Assembly (NCBI GenBank): GCA_947585215.1
Contig: CANPWY010000007.1
Span: 1 to 35,319 of the forward strand
Direction: 5' to 3'
DNA length: 35,319 bases
Source: an uncultured Clostridia bacterium
Lineage (GTDB): Bacteria > Bacillota > Clostridia > Oscillospirales > JAAYOS01
A model generated the notes under the pieces. It did no database searches. It saw only the letters and a list, made by a program, of their open reading frames with translations, and was not told where the DNA came from. The translations under genes were made by a program, and so were the position numbers. Shown in pieces: positions 1 through 7,437 of this stretch (position 1 is its first letter; every line of letters begins with the position of its first letter).

Positions 1-95
1 TTCGTGTCGGCATAGTCCGCGGCGAACGCCACCGTCGGGAGCATGGCGATAACCATGACCAGCGCCAACACAAGTGCTAATACCTTTTTCCGCAT
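1..95 (-). CDS. Secreted or surface protein, N-terminal fragment (partial)
   Basis: The coding strand starts with ATG at 95 and runs off the window, so only 31 complete codons are visible. The peptide begins MRKKVLALVLALVMVIAMLP and continues through TVAFAADYADT. This is a textbook Sec signal peptide: three basic residues, a hydrophobic core of about 18 residues and an AFA-A cleavage site. An AAGGAG ribosome binding site lies at 105-110, which fixes the start. Such signal peptides are common on S-layer-homology and other large cell-wall proteins of Clostridia, but nothing here identifies the mature protein. It has an unusually long, structured leader (see 96-375). Confidence 0.8.
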   Translation of the reverse strand, partial: MRKKVLALVLALVMVIAMLPTVAFAADYADT

Positions 96-375
96 TGTTG
101 TTTTCTCCTTTCGAGCTTTCAATAAAATGTGGGAGCTTTTTTGCGGATATCCGACCCCTTTTGTCTTCCGCCGGGACAACGGAGCCGCGGGCTGCGGCAA
201 GCCCGGGATGACCGTTGTCCAGGCAGAATCTGAAAGGAGACGGAGTCGCCGTAAGAAAGCTGCTCCTCCCGAAGCTTCGCTCTGCCGCAAAGCTCCGGGA
301 GCGGCCGCTCTCGTGCGGATCCGAGGAATTTGCGAAAAACTCTACTTTTCTGTAAAACGATTCTTTCATCGCTTT
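96..375 (-). promoter_or_regulatory. Long hairpin-rich 5' leader of the surface-protein gene
   Basis: About 280 nt separate the predicted start of transcription from the ATG at 95. Three stems are clear: a 9-bp outer stem (174-182 with 212-220) that encloses a 6-bp hairpin (188-193 with 200-205), and a stem of about 15 bp at 266-301 with two G-U pairs. I do not recognise a known riboswitch. It could be a regulatory or mRNA-stabilising leader, or simply another of this genome's intergenic palindrome groups. No gene is visible between 96 and 530. Confidence 0.4.
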
Positions 376-381
376 GCCCTA

Positions 382-410
382 AGTATAGCATACCGCGCCG
401 GAAAAAGCTA
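382..410 (-). promoter_or_regulatory. Extended -10 promoter for the surface-protein gene
   Basis: On the minus strand TGCTATACT (TATACT at 382-387) is an extended -10 box. The -35 position at 17-bp spacing (405-410, TAGCTT) is poor, as expected when an extended -10 is used. It points toward the gene at 95. Confidence 0.5.
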
Positions 411-530
411 GTCTATTTTTACAAAAATTTTCACCTTTTCGCGAGAGAAACAAGTTGTCCAAAGACTTGCCAAAAAGTAGAGGATTTGGCAGGTTTTTGT
501 CACCGGTTTGCCGACGAAGCATATAAACTT

Positions 531-1288
531 GCGGGGCGTTGCCCCACACCCATCTAGCGGGGAAGCCCCGCAAGCATTTGCGGGGCGAGCCCCCGCGTCC
601 CTGTTACGGGGTAGAACCCCGTACGAATATGCGGAACCTGGCGGTTCCGAAACCATTGCGGGGCTGTGCCGCCCCGCACCCCTGCATTACTTTTTGCTCG
701 CGCAAAAAGTAATCAAAAACGCGCTTAAGGGAGAGGGCAAAGCCCTCTCCCTTAACAATCCCTCTCCCAACACGACACAACACCATTACTGCCAGAACAG
801 GACGATACTCTGCTTCCGACAAATCTATTGTTCAACCGGGTGAGTTTCTGGGGATACAATATCAAACTTTCCCACCGCATTCGACAACATCGAACAGTTC
901 CTGCGTAGTAGATACAAAAGTCCGGTCCTACGCTCACACTATAAGCGTAATGCAGAGGCTTTCCTAAGAAAACGAAACTTTCGGTTCTAGGCAAAAGTAT
1001 AAGCGGGGAAGCTTGTACCAAACTTCCCCGCTTATTTGTTGCGTGGTAAAAACTCAATATGTAGAAAGAGGGGTTCAAAGGGGAGAAAACTGGTTTTCTC
1101 CCCCTTTGCGCGCTTTTTGGTTACTTTTTGCGCGAGCAAAAAGTAACGCAGGGTGTGGGGCGGCATGCCCCACATCTGCCCGTGAGGCTCTGCCTCACTC
1201 ATGGACGCGGGGTCGCCCCCGCGGATGCCCGCGGGGCTTCCCCGCTGGATGGGTGCAGGCTCCGCCCGCAAATGGGGTTTTACCCCGT
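531..1288. repeat. Composite inverted-repeat element, copy A
   Basis: A core with imperfect terminal inverted repeats (left 683-757, right 1072-1150) lies between arrays of short GC-rich palindromes. Each terminal repeat contains a near-perfect hairpin made of TTACTTTTTGC, a 4-nt loop and its complement (687-712 and 1121-1146). The second hairpin inside each repeat is GGGAGAGGG-type on the left and GGGGAGAAAAC-type on the right. The core (about 822-1015) is highly similar to 22413-22612 in copy B. It ends in an 11-bp stem, AAGCGGGGAAG (1001-1011) pairing with 1023-1033. The outer arrays (531-683, 1147-1288) are rows of 5-8 bp palindromes such as TACGGGGTAGAACCCCGTA. No transposase is present. 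The element stops within a few bases of the fucO stop codon. Confidence 0.75.
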
Positions 1289-1290
1289 TG

Positions 1291-2439
1291 TCACATCATC
1301 GAGCGGTAGAGCGCCGCTATCTCCTCGACGGAGGTGTCACGCGGGTTGCCGGGGCAGCACGCGTCGGCGTAGGCGCTCTCGGAGAGGAACTGCACGTCCT
1401 CCTCCTTGAGGATGCCCTTGAGGTCGGTCGGGATGCCGACGTCCTTGGAGAGCTGTTTGACGGCGGCTATCGTCGCCTTCGCGGCGTCCTCGTCAGACAT
1501 GCCGTCTATTCCCTCGACGCCCATCGCGCGGCCGACGGCGCGGTAGCGCTCGCCCGCAACCGGAGCGTTGTACTCGAGGCCGGTCGGGAGGATTATCGCG
1601 CAGGCAACGCCGTGCGGCGTGTCATACAGCGCGGAGAGGCCGTGCGCCATCGAGTGGACGATGCCGAGGCCGACATTCGAGAAGCCCATGCCCGCGATAT
1701 ACTGGCCGAGCGCCATGCCCTCGCGTCCCTCCGGGGTGTTCTCGACCGCGCCGCGCAGGTGCGTCGAGATGAGGCGTATCGCCTCGAGGTGGAACATGTC
1801 GGATATCGCGCAGTGGCCCTTGGTGATGTAGCCCTCTATCGCGTGGGTGAGCGCGTCCATGCCGGTCGCGGCGGTGAGCGACTTCGGCATGGTGCTCATC
1901 ATGTCAGGGTCGACGACTGCGACCTCCGGGATGTCGTGCGTGTCGACGCAGACGAACTTGCGCTTCTTCTCCACGTCGGTAATGACGTAGTTTATCGTGA
2001 CCTCGGCGGCGGTGCCGGCGGTCGTCGGGACGGCGATGGTGAAGACGGCGTGGTTCTTCGTCGGCGCAACGCCCTCGAGCGAGCGGACGTCCGCAAACTC
2101 CGGGTTCGTCGCAATGATGCCTATCGCCTTTGCGGTGTCCATGGCGCTGCCGCCGCCGACGGCGACGATGCAGTCCGCGCCGCTCTTTCCGAACGCCTCT
2201 ACGCCGTGCTGAACGTTCTCTATAGTCGGATTCGCCTTGATGTCGCTGTATACCTCGTAGGGGAAGCCGGCCTTGTCAAGCAGGTCCGTGACCTTCCCCG
2301 TCACCCCAAACTTGATGAGGTCCGGGTCGGAGCAGACAAAGGCTTTCTTGAAGCCTCTGCCGGTGAGCTCGGGCAGGATGTTCTCAACAGCGCCCTTGCC
2401 GTGGTACGAAATAGTGTTCAGAACGATACGATCTGCCAT
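1291..2439 (-). CDS. fucO: Lactaldehyde reductase (1,2-propanediol oxidoreductase)
   Basis: A 382-residue iron-dependent (group III) alcohol dehydrogenase, full length for FucO. It reduces lactaldehyde to 1,2-propanediol with NADH, which disposes of reducing power during anaerobic rhamnose or fucose breakdown. Visible signatures are the nucleotide-binding GGGSAMDTAK and the metal-ligand segments TGMDALTHAIE and HSMAHGLSALYDTPHG, which carry the Asp and three His ligands of the family. A GGAGG site precedes the ATG at 2439. It follows rhaA by 73 nt on the same strand, so it is probably the third gene of the rhamnose operon. Its stop codon abuts repeat element A. Confidence 0.92.
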   Translation of the reverse strand: MADRIVLNTISYHGKGAVENILPELTGRGFKKAFVCSDPDLIKFGVTGKVTDLLDKAGFPYEVYSDIKANPTIENVQHGVEAFGKSGADCIVAVGGGSAMDTAKAIGIIATNPEFADVRSLEGVAPTKNHAVFTIAVPTTAGTAAEVTINYVITDVEKKRKFVCVDTHDIPEVAVVDPDMMSTMPKSLTAATGMDALTHAIEGYITKGHCAISDMFHLEAIRLISTHLRGAVENTPEGREGMALGQYIAGMGFSNVGLGIVHSMAHGLSALYDTPHGVACAIILPTGLEYNAPVAGERYRAVGRAMGVEGIDGMSDEDAAKATIAAVKQLSKDVGIPTDLKGILKEEDVQFLSESAYADACCPGNPRDTSVEEIAALYRSMM

Positions 2440-2512
2440 AGTGATATACCTCCGTTCATTTTTTACTCGGGCAGTGCCCGTTAGTACCTATTATTTCCGC
2501 CGCCGCGGTGTT

Positions 2513-3754
2513 TTACCGCTTCGACGTGACCTTGCGCTCGTAGCGCATGACCTCTTCGTACCACTCGCGGTCGAGCGGGACGCCCGCGCGGCGGCAGTAC
2601 TCGTCCCACACGTCGCCGAAGGGAAGGGTCTTCGTGTCCTCCATGAGCATGAGGCGCTGTGTGTAGTCCGCGCGGTCCTGCATCTCCTTCAGCGCCTCGT
2701 GCGGCTGGAGGAGCGCCCAGAGCAGCGCCTTCTCCGCCGCGCGGGTGCCTATCACCCACGCCGCTACGCGATTTATCGAAGCGTCGAAGAAGTCGAGACC
2801 GATCATCGCACGCTCGAGCGCCCCACAGCGGACGAGCTCCTTCATTATCTCACGCAGCTCGTCGTCGAAGATGACGACGTGGTCGGAGTCCCAGCGCACC
2901 GGGCGGGAGATGTGCAGCGGCAGTCTGTCAAAGAAGCAGAGCAGCGACGGTATCTTGTCGCTTATGAGCTCGGTCGGATGGTAGTGTCCGCTGTCGAGCA
3001 GGGGATAGACCTTCTCGTGTGAGGCGGCATACGCGACGTAGAACTCGTTCGAGCCGGTAGTGTAGCTCTCAAGGCCGATGCCGAACACCTTGCTCTCTAC
3101 CGAGTCGACGACAAAGTCGAGCTTTTCGGCAAATATCTCGTCGAGCGCCGCCTTGAGGCGCATCCTCGGGCCGAAGCGATCCGAGGGGATGTCCTTCATG
3201 CCGTCCGGGATCCAGACGTTGTTGAGCGCGGGCGAACCGAGCTCGCGCCCCATCCTGTCCGCTATGCGGCGGACGGCGATGCAGTGGTCTATCCAGAAGC
3301 GGCGGACCTTCTCGTCCGGGCTAGAGAGCGTGAGCCCGTCCTTTACCATGGGATGACCGAAGAGCGTCGGGTTGAAATCTATCGCGAGTCCCTGTTCCTT
3401 TGCCCACTCCACCCACGGGGCGAAGTGCTTATACTCCAGCTTGTCGCGGTCGACCCACTCTCCCTCGGCAAACACGGCGTAGCTCGCGTGAAGGTTTATC
3501 CGCTTCTTTCCGGGGATGAGCGACGCGGCCTTCTCGAAGTCCGCCTTCAGCTCCTCGAAGTTCCGGGCACGGCCAGGGTAGTTGCCGGTCGTCTGAATGC
3601 CGTCCGCCGCGCCGCCGTCTACTGTGTCGAAGCCCGCGACGTCGTCGCCCTGCCAGCAGTGCATGGATATCGCGGTCGCCGCGGCGGTCTCCATTGCTTT
3701 CTCTACGTCCGCGCCGATACCGGCGTAGGCTTTCTTTGCGTTTTCAAAGCTCAT
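2513..3754 (-). CDS. rhaA: L-rhamnose isomerase
   Basis: A 413-residue enzyme (E. coli RhaA is about 419) that converts L-rhamnose to L-rhamnulose in the cytoplasm. The N-terminal HCWQGDDVAGF and the metal-site region around SGHYHPTELISDK and HISRPVRWDSDHVV match the RhaA family closely, including the His and Asp residues that bind the divalent metals. The ATG at 3754 overlaps the rhaB stop codon as ATGA, which indicates translational coupling. The gene is typical in length and uninterrupted. Confidence 0.95.
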   Translation of the reverse strand: MSFENAKKAYAGIGADVEKAMETAAATAISMHCWQGDDVAGFDTVDGGAADGIQTTGNYPGRARNFEELKADFEKAASLIPGKKRINLHASYAVFAEGEWVDRDKLEYKHFAPWVEWAKEQGLAIDFNPTLFGHPMVKDGLTLSSPDEKVRRFWIDHCIAVRRIADRMGRELGSPALNNVWIPDGMKDIPSDRFGPRMRLKAALDEIFAEKLDFVVDSVESKVFGIGLESYTTGSNEFYVAYAASHEKVYPLLDSGHYHPTELISDKIPSLLCFFDRLPLHISRPVRWDSDHVVIFDDELREIMKELVRCGALERAMIGLDFFDASINRVAAWVIGTRAAEKALLWALLQPHEALKEMQDRADYTQRLMLMEDTKTLPFGDVWDEYCRRAGVPLDREWYEEVMRYERKVTSKR

Positions 3755-5196
3755 ACCGTATACTCCTTTATCTCAAAAGATTTTCCCACTATTTCGCGCG
3801 CGGAGGGGATGTCCTTCACCTCTCCGGACGCAATTAGCTGCATCAGAAGATTCCCTATCGACGTCGCCTCGGACGGCCCCGCGTACACCGGGATGCCCGC
3901 GGCGCGCGCGGTGAGCTCGTTGAGGAAACCGTCCCGCGAGCCTCCGCCGACGATGTACAGCCGCTCCGGCTTTCTTCCGGTTATCCGTCCGAGCTCCTCG
4001 AGCGAGCGGGCGTACCTGTCCGCAAGGCTGAGGTAGACCGAGCGCACAAGGTCGCCGGTGTTCTCCGGCACCGGCGCACCGGACATGTGGAGCAGTGCCG
4101 TCACCGCCTCCGTCATGCTTGCGGGGGCGAGAAGAGTGTCGTCATCCACGTCGAAAATGCTGTCGTAGCAAGACTCCCGCGCCGCCGTCTCCAATTCCGC
4201 AAAACTCACCTTTTTCGCAGGCGCGGCGGAGCGCTCGCCCGAGGAGACGTACTCCTCGCCGTTCAGCTCGCGGCGGATGCTCTGGATTATCCAGAGACCC
4301 ATTATGTTCTTAAGGAAGCGGTATGTCCCGCCGGCGCCGCCCTCGTTTGTGAAGTTTGCGCGGCGGCTCTCCTCGCCGAGCGACGGCTCTGTAAGCTCGG
4401 TGCCGATGAGGCTCCACGTCCCGCTCGATATTACGGCGCACGGCCCCGCGCCTATCGGCGCCGCGAGGTATGCGGATGCCGTGTCGTGCGACGGCGCGGT
4501 GAGCACCGTGCAGCGGCACCCCGTCCTTGCGGACACCTCCGGCGTGAGCCCGCCCACGACCGTTCCCGGCTCGTGGAGCTTTCCGAAGATGCGCTCGGGA
4601 AGTCCGAGCGCGCGTATTATCTCAAAGTCCCAGTCGCGCTTCTTCGCGTCGAGGAGGCCTGTCGTCGAGGCGTTCGTGTACTCATTCATGTGCTTGCCGG
4701 TGAGCCGGAAGGCGAGATACTCGGGTATCATGAGGAGCGTCTCCGCGCGGCGAAGCGCCTCCGGCGTCTCGTGCGCCGTTACCGCAAGCTGGTATATGGT
4801 GTTGAACTTCTGGAACTGTATGCCGGTGCGGCGGTACAGCTCCTCCCGCGAGAAGTGCGGCAGGACGAACCGCTCCGCGCCGTCGGTGCGCGCGTCGCGG
4901 TACGCGACGGCGTCCCCCGTGGGGCACCCCTCCGCGTCAAGCGTGACGAAGTCCACGCCCCATGTGTCTATGGCGAGAGTGTCCGGCGCGAGGCCGGCGT
5001 CCGCCGCCGCCTTCATGCCCGCCTCAACCTCGCGCGCGAGCATTTCGAGGTCCCAGCAGTCGTGGCCGTTCCGCCGCACCTGCCGCGTGTCGAAGCGGTA
5101 GACCTCGCGCACGGCGAGCCGTCCGTTTTCGAGCCATCCGGCTATGTGCCGCCCGCTCGAGGCGCCGATATCCACCGCAAGATGTATGCCTGCCAC
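3751..5196 (-). CDS. rhaB: L-rhamnulokinase
   Basis: A 481-residue FGGY-family sugar kinase that phosphorylates rhamnulose to rhamnulose 1-phosphate. The N-terminal phosphate loop AVDIGASSGR, the IDTWGVDFV and AYRDARTDG segments and the ATPase motif IVGGGSRDGFLN agree with RhaB. The start is taken as GTG at 5196, since the AAAGGAG at 5208-5214 lies about 10 nt upstream and the protein then begins MAGIHLAVDIG. The nearby ATG at 5206 is in another frame. It is the first gene of rhaB-rhaA-fucO and has a good sigma-A promoter upstream. No rhamnulose 1-phosphate aldolase, transporter or regulator is present in the window. Confidence 0.94.
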   Translation of the reverse strand: MAGIHLAVDIGASSGRHIAGWLENGRLAVREVYRFDTRQVRRNGHDCWDLEMLAREVEAGMKAAADAGLAPDTLAIDTWGVDFVTLDAEGCPTGDAVAYRDARTDGAERFVLPHFSREELYRRTGIQFQKFNTIYQLAVTAHETPEALRRAETLLMIPEYLAFRLTGKHMNEYTNASTTGLLDAKKRDWDFEIIRALGLPERIFGKLHEPGTVVGGLTPEVSARTGCRCTVLTAPSHDTASAYLAAPIGAGPCAVISSGTWSLIGTELTEPSLGEESRRANFTNEGGAGGTYRFLKNIMGLWIIQSIRRELNGEEYVSSGERSAAPAKKVSFAELETAARESCYDSIFDVDDDTLLAPASMTEAVTALLHMSGAPVPENTGDLVRSVYLSLADRYARSLEELGRITGRKPERLYIVGGGSRDGFLNELTARAAGIPVYAGPSEATSIGNLLMQLIASGEVKDIPSAREIVGKSFEIKEYTV

Positions 5197-5242
5197 GCTC
5201 CGTCATCTCCTTTTTACGAATTTCATATTTTTCTATGGATAT

Positions 5243-5271
5243 ATTTTACCGCATCCGAAGCGATTTGTCCA
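5243..5271 (-). promoter_or_regulatory. Sigma-A type promoter of the rhaBA-fucO operon
   Basis: On the minus strand TGGACA (5266-5271) and TAAAAT (5243-5248) are separated by 17 bp, one mismatch from each consensus box. The leader to the GTG at 5196 is about 40 nt. I found no convincing operator. Confidence 0.65.
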
Positions 5272-5349
5272 CAAAGATTTACAAGCGCTCGCGGCTCCGC
5301 TGTCGTTTTATAAAGCTGAAACCTATACCTTTGTAATGCGCCAAACGTA

Positions 5350-5378
5350 TTGAAAAGCCGCATCTTTTGTGATATACT
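5350..5378 (+). promoter_or_regulatory. Sigma-A type promoter of the gene at 5458
   Basis: TTGAAA (5350-5355) and TATACT (5373-5378) with a 17-bp spacer. It is divergent from the rhaB promoter across roughly 80 bp. Confidence 0.7.
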
Positions 5379-5457
5379 GCAAAAGGCTTAATGGTTTCAA
5401 ACGAGAAATGAGAAACGTTTTTTCGCGGCGAATAAGTTTCTCGGCGGGGGTGGATGC

Positions 5458-6540
5458 ATGGAAATTATGCTTTCCGGTGCTGACGGCGTAGTCTGGGGAG
5501 GATGGACGCCGAAAAAGGCGGCGGAGTTTCTTCGCGAAGAGAAAATAAGCATACGTACTTTTTCCGAGACCCTTCGGGCGCTCTATCCACTTGACGACCT
5601 TCAGTCCAAGCTCATACGGGAATTCTCGTCACTCCCCGGCGACCCGGAGGAGGCGTCGGCACTCCGGAAGGTACACAACTGGCTTTCCGACAGGCACACA
5701 CCCTCAGACCGTGAGGACATCTTCAGAATGGCGTTCGCGCTGGGTCTTTCCGAGAACGACGCAAACAGACTGCTGGGACAGTGTACCGGGTGCGGGATAC
5801 ATTACCGGGACGGGCGGGATGTAATATACGCCTGGTTCCTGCGCAACGCCGGGAAATACAGACAGGCTTTGGAGTTTTACAAATCTCTTCCGCGGGTGGA
5901 GATTCCTCTCGCCGTACCGGCGACGACATCGTCAAATGTCACGCACGAGCTCCAGGAGTCCTTCATGCTGGTTCATAACCTCGAGGAACTGCGAACTCTC
6001 TACACCTCCAAGCTTCCGCTCTTTGGAACGCTCCATCTGCGGGCCTACTGGTATCTGGACAGATACATGGATCAGCTGAGGAATCCGCCGACGCAGGTCG
6101 GCGGTGCGGCGGAGCCGAGCTATTCCGTGGAGGAGGTCACCGAGCTGTATCTTACGATGGGCATGCCGAGGGCCCGTTCGCGTTCGGGGCTGACAGTCAC
6201 CCAGAAGCTCATAAAGCACAACTGGCCGAACGCCACATATCTTAAGAACATCTGCGCCCGTAAGGAGGACGTGCCCAGAAAGCTTCTGCTGCTTCTGTAT
6301 CTGGTGACGGAGAACGTGGTGGATTCGGGATACAGCGAGTATGACGAGCTGTATATCACCGCCTCGGAAAGATTCGAACAGCATTGGTGGACGCTGAACG
6401 CCATACTCAACGACTGCGGTATGCCTCCGCTGGATCCTCGGGACCCGACCGACTGGCTCACCCTCTACGCGCTGGCCTCGGACTCCGAGCCCATGAGCGA
6501 GCGTATGTCCCAGGTGATAGAGCAGCTTTTCTCCGAATAA
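5458..6540 (+). CDS. Unknown protein with helix-turn-helix-like N-terminal region
   Basis: A 360-residue soluble protein with no signal peptide or membrane segment. I do not recognise a named family. Residues of roughly 60-110 contain the pattern LRKVHNWLSDRHTPSDREDI followed by FRMAFALGLSENDANRLLG, which reads like helices 2-4 of an XRE-type helix-turn-helix domain. The remainder is alpha-helical in composition. A GGGGGTGG site lies just upstream of the ATG. It has its own promoter and is cut off from the kinase/phosphatase operon downstream by a terminator at 6640-6689. Its position and orientation suggest a regulator or effector connected with that operon, but this is inference from neighbourhood alone. 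Confidence 0.7.
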   Translation: MEIMLSGADGVVWGGWTPKKAAEFLREEKISIRTFSETLRALYPLDDLQSKLIREFSSLPGDPEEASALRKVHNWLSDRHTPSDREDIFRMAFALGLSENDANRLLGQCTGCGIHYRDGRDVIYAWFLRNAGKYRQALEFYKSLPRVEIPLAVPATTSSNVTHELQESFMLVHNLEELRTLYTSKLPLFGTLHLRAYWYLDRYMDQLRNPPTQVGGAAEPSYSVEEVTELYLTMGMPRARSRSGLTVTQKLIKHNWPNATYLKNICARKEDVPRKLLLLLYLVTENVVDSGYSEYDELYITASERFEQHWWTLNAILNDCGMPPLDPRDPTDWLTLYALASDSEPMSERMSQVIEQLFSE

Positions 6541-6639
6541 ATATACACCGGAAGAGCGGCTCCGCTCTTTCGGCCGAGGATGAAAATGACTGCGGGACCG
6601 CTCCCGAACAACGCGGCATTTTTTGATTTTGACATTTTT

Positions 6640-6689
6640 GCGGGGACAGCCCGGCCGGCGCGCCGTGGCTGTCTCCGCGTCTGTTTTTT
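6640..6689 (+). terminator. Rho-independent terminator after the gene at 5458
   Basis: A 12-bp stem GCGGGGACAGCC (6640-6651) pairs with 6667-6678 with one G-U pair and is followed by six T at 6684-6689. A smaller hairpin at 6552-6569 lies upstream without a T tract. Confidence 0.75.
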
Positions 6690-6742
6690 CGACGGAAATG
6701 GATTGGACTGCAAATATTATAGGTGTGGTAGAATTTAATTTG

Positions 6743-6748
6743 TATAAT
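6743..6748 (+). promoter_or_regulatory. Probable -10 box of the kinase/phosphatase operon
   Basis: A perfect TATAAT about 40 nt before the ATG at 6790 and just downstream of the terminator. The -35 region (about 6720-6725, TAGGTG) matches poorly, so the promoter may need an activator or another sigma factor. Confidence 0.4.
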
Positions 6749-6789
6749 TGCCCGAAAAGGGCAAAACGAACATTTGGGAGGAAAATAAC

Positions 6790-7437
6790 ATGGAAGCCAA
6801 GACCACAATGACCTACTGCACAAACGGCCATCCCTTCGATACAGCGAAAAGCAAGGTTTGCCCCTTATGCGGAGCAAAATCGGCCGGTCCGGCCCCGTCT
6901 GTCGAGCCTATCGGCGGCGGATTCGGCACCACCGAGCCCATCGGGGGCGGCGGCGTACCCGGCGTCACCGAGCCCATCAACGGCGGCGTACCCGGCGTCA
7001 CCGTACCCGTCGACGGCTCCAACGGCGGCAGAATGGGCGAAGGATTCGTAGAGACGGAGATCGCCGGTCCCGTCAACGGCCGTGACCCCGTTGTAGGATG
7101 GCTGGTATGCATCAAGGGTCCCAACTACGGCGAGGACTACCGCATCCATGCCGGATACAACTACATAGGCCGCACCACCGGCGATATATGCATCCACGGC
7201 GATGACCAGATCTCCCGGGAGAGTCACGCAATGATCGCTTTTGACAGCAGTGAGCTCGCATACTACTTCGGGCCTGCCGGCGGACGGAACCTTGTGAAGG
7301 TCAACAACAAGACCGTTCTCAACACCGTTGAGATCCATGCTTATGACACCATCTCCATCGGCTCCGCCACCACGCTCATATTTGTCCCGCTTTGCTGCGA
7401 GAAGTTCAGTTGGGAGACAGGAGAACAGGGCAAATGA
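6790..7437 (+). CDS. FHA-domain adaptor with N-terminal zinc ribbon
   Basis: A 215-residue cytoplasmic protein. The ATG at 6790 is chosen because GGGAGG (6776-6781) lies 8 nt upstream; an in-frame TTG at 6748 would sit inside the -10 box. Residues 10-27 hold a zinc-ribbon-like Cys/His set (C10, H14, C24, C27). Residues 38-80 are a Gly-rich linker with three related repeats (TTEPIGGG, VTEPINGG, VTVPVDGS). Residues 102-200 form an FHA domain with the phosphothreonine-binding residues in place: GR at 127-128, S142, H146 and N173. FHA domains bind phosphothreonine. The layout, a Thr-containing N-terminus before a single FHA domain, recalls GarA/OdhI, where phosphorylation of the tail switches the FHA domain. 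It is the first gene of the operon and overlaps the next by ATGA. Confidence 0.88.
   Translation: MEAKTTMTYCTNGHPFDTAKSKVCPLCGAKSAGPAPSVEPIGGGFGTTEPIGGGGVPGVTEPINGGVPGVTVPVDGSNGGRMGEGFVETEIAGPVNGRDPVVGWLVCIKGPNYGEDYRIHAGYNYIGRTTGDICIHGDDQISRESHAMIAFDSSELAYYFGPAGGRNLVKVNNKTVLNTVEIHAYDTISIGSATTLIFVPLCCEKFSWETGEQGK

Noticed and set aside
752-1078. Minus-strand frame in element A whose peptide (LHYAYSVSVGPDF) recurs in element B
   Set aside because: The peptides diverge completely after GPDF because copy B has one extra base (AGTCAAAAAG against ATACAAAAG). Conservation at DNA level with frame-breaking indels argues for a non-coding element.
1201-2484. Open frame of 427 codons on the plus strand opposite fucO
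   Set aside because: It is antisense to a clear FucO gene. The Arg/Val/Asp-rich translation is the usual mirror of a GC-rich gene, and there is no ribosome binding site. The same holds for long frames opposite rhaB (4087-5313), melA (22771-24516), the TetM-like gene (24170-25624) and the methyltransferase (29686-31122).
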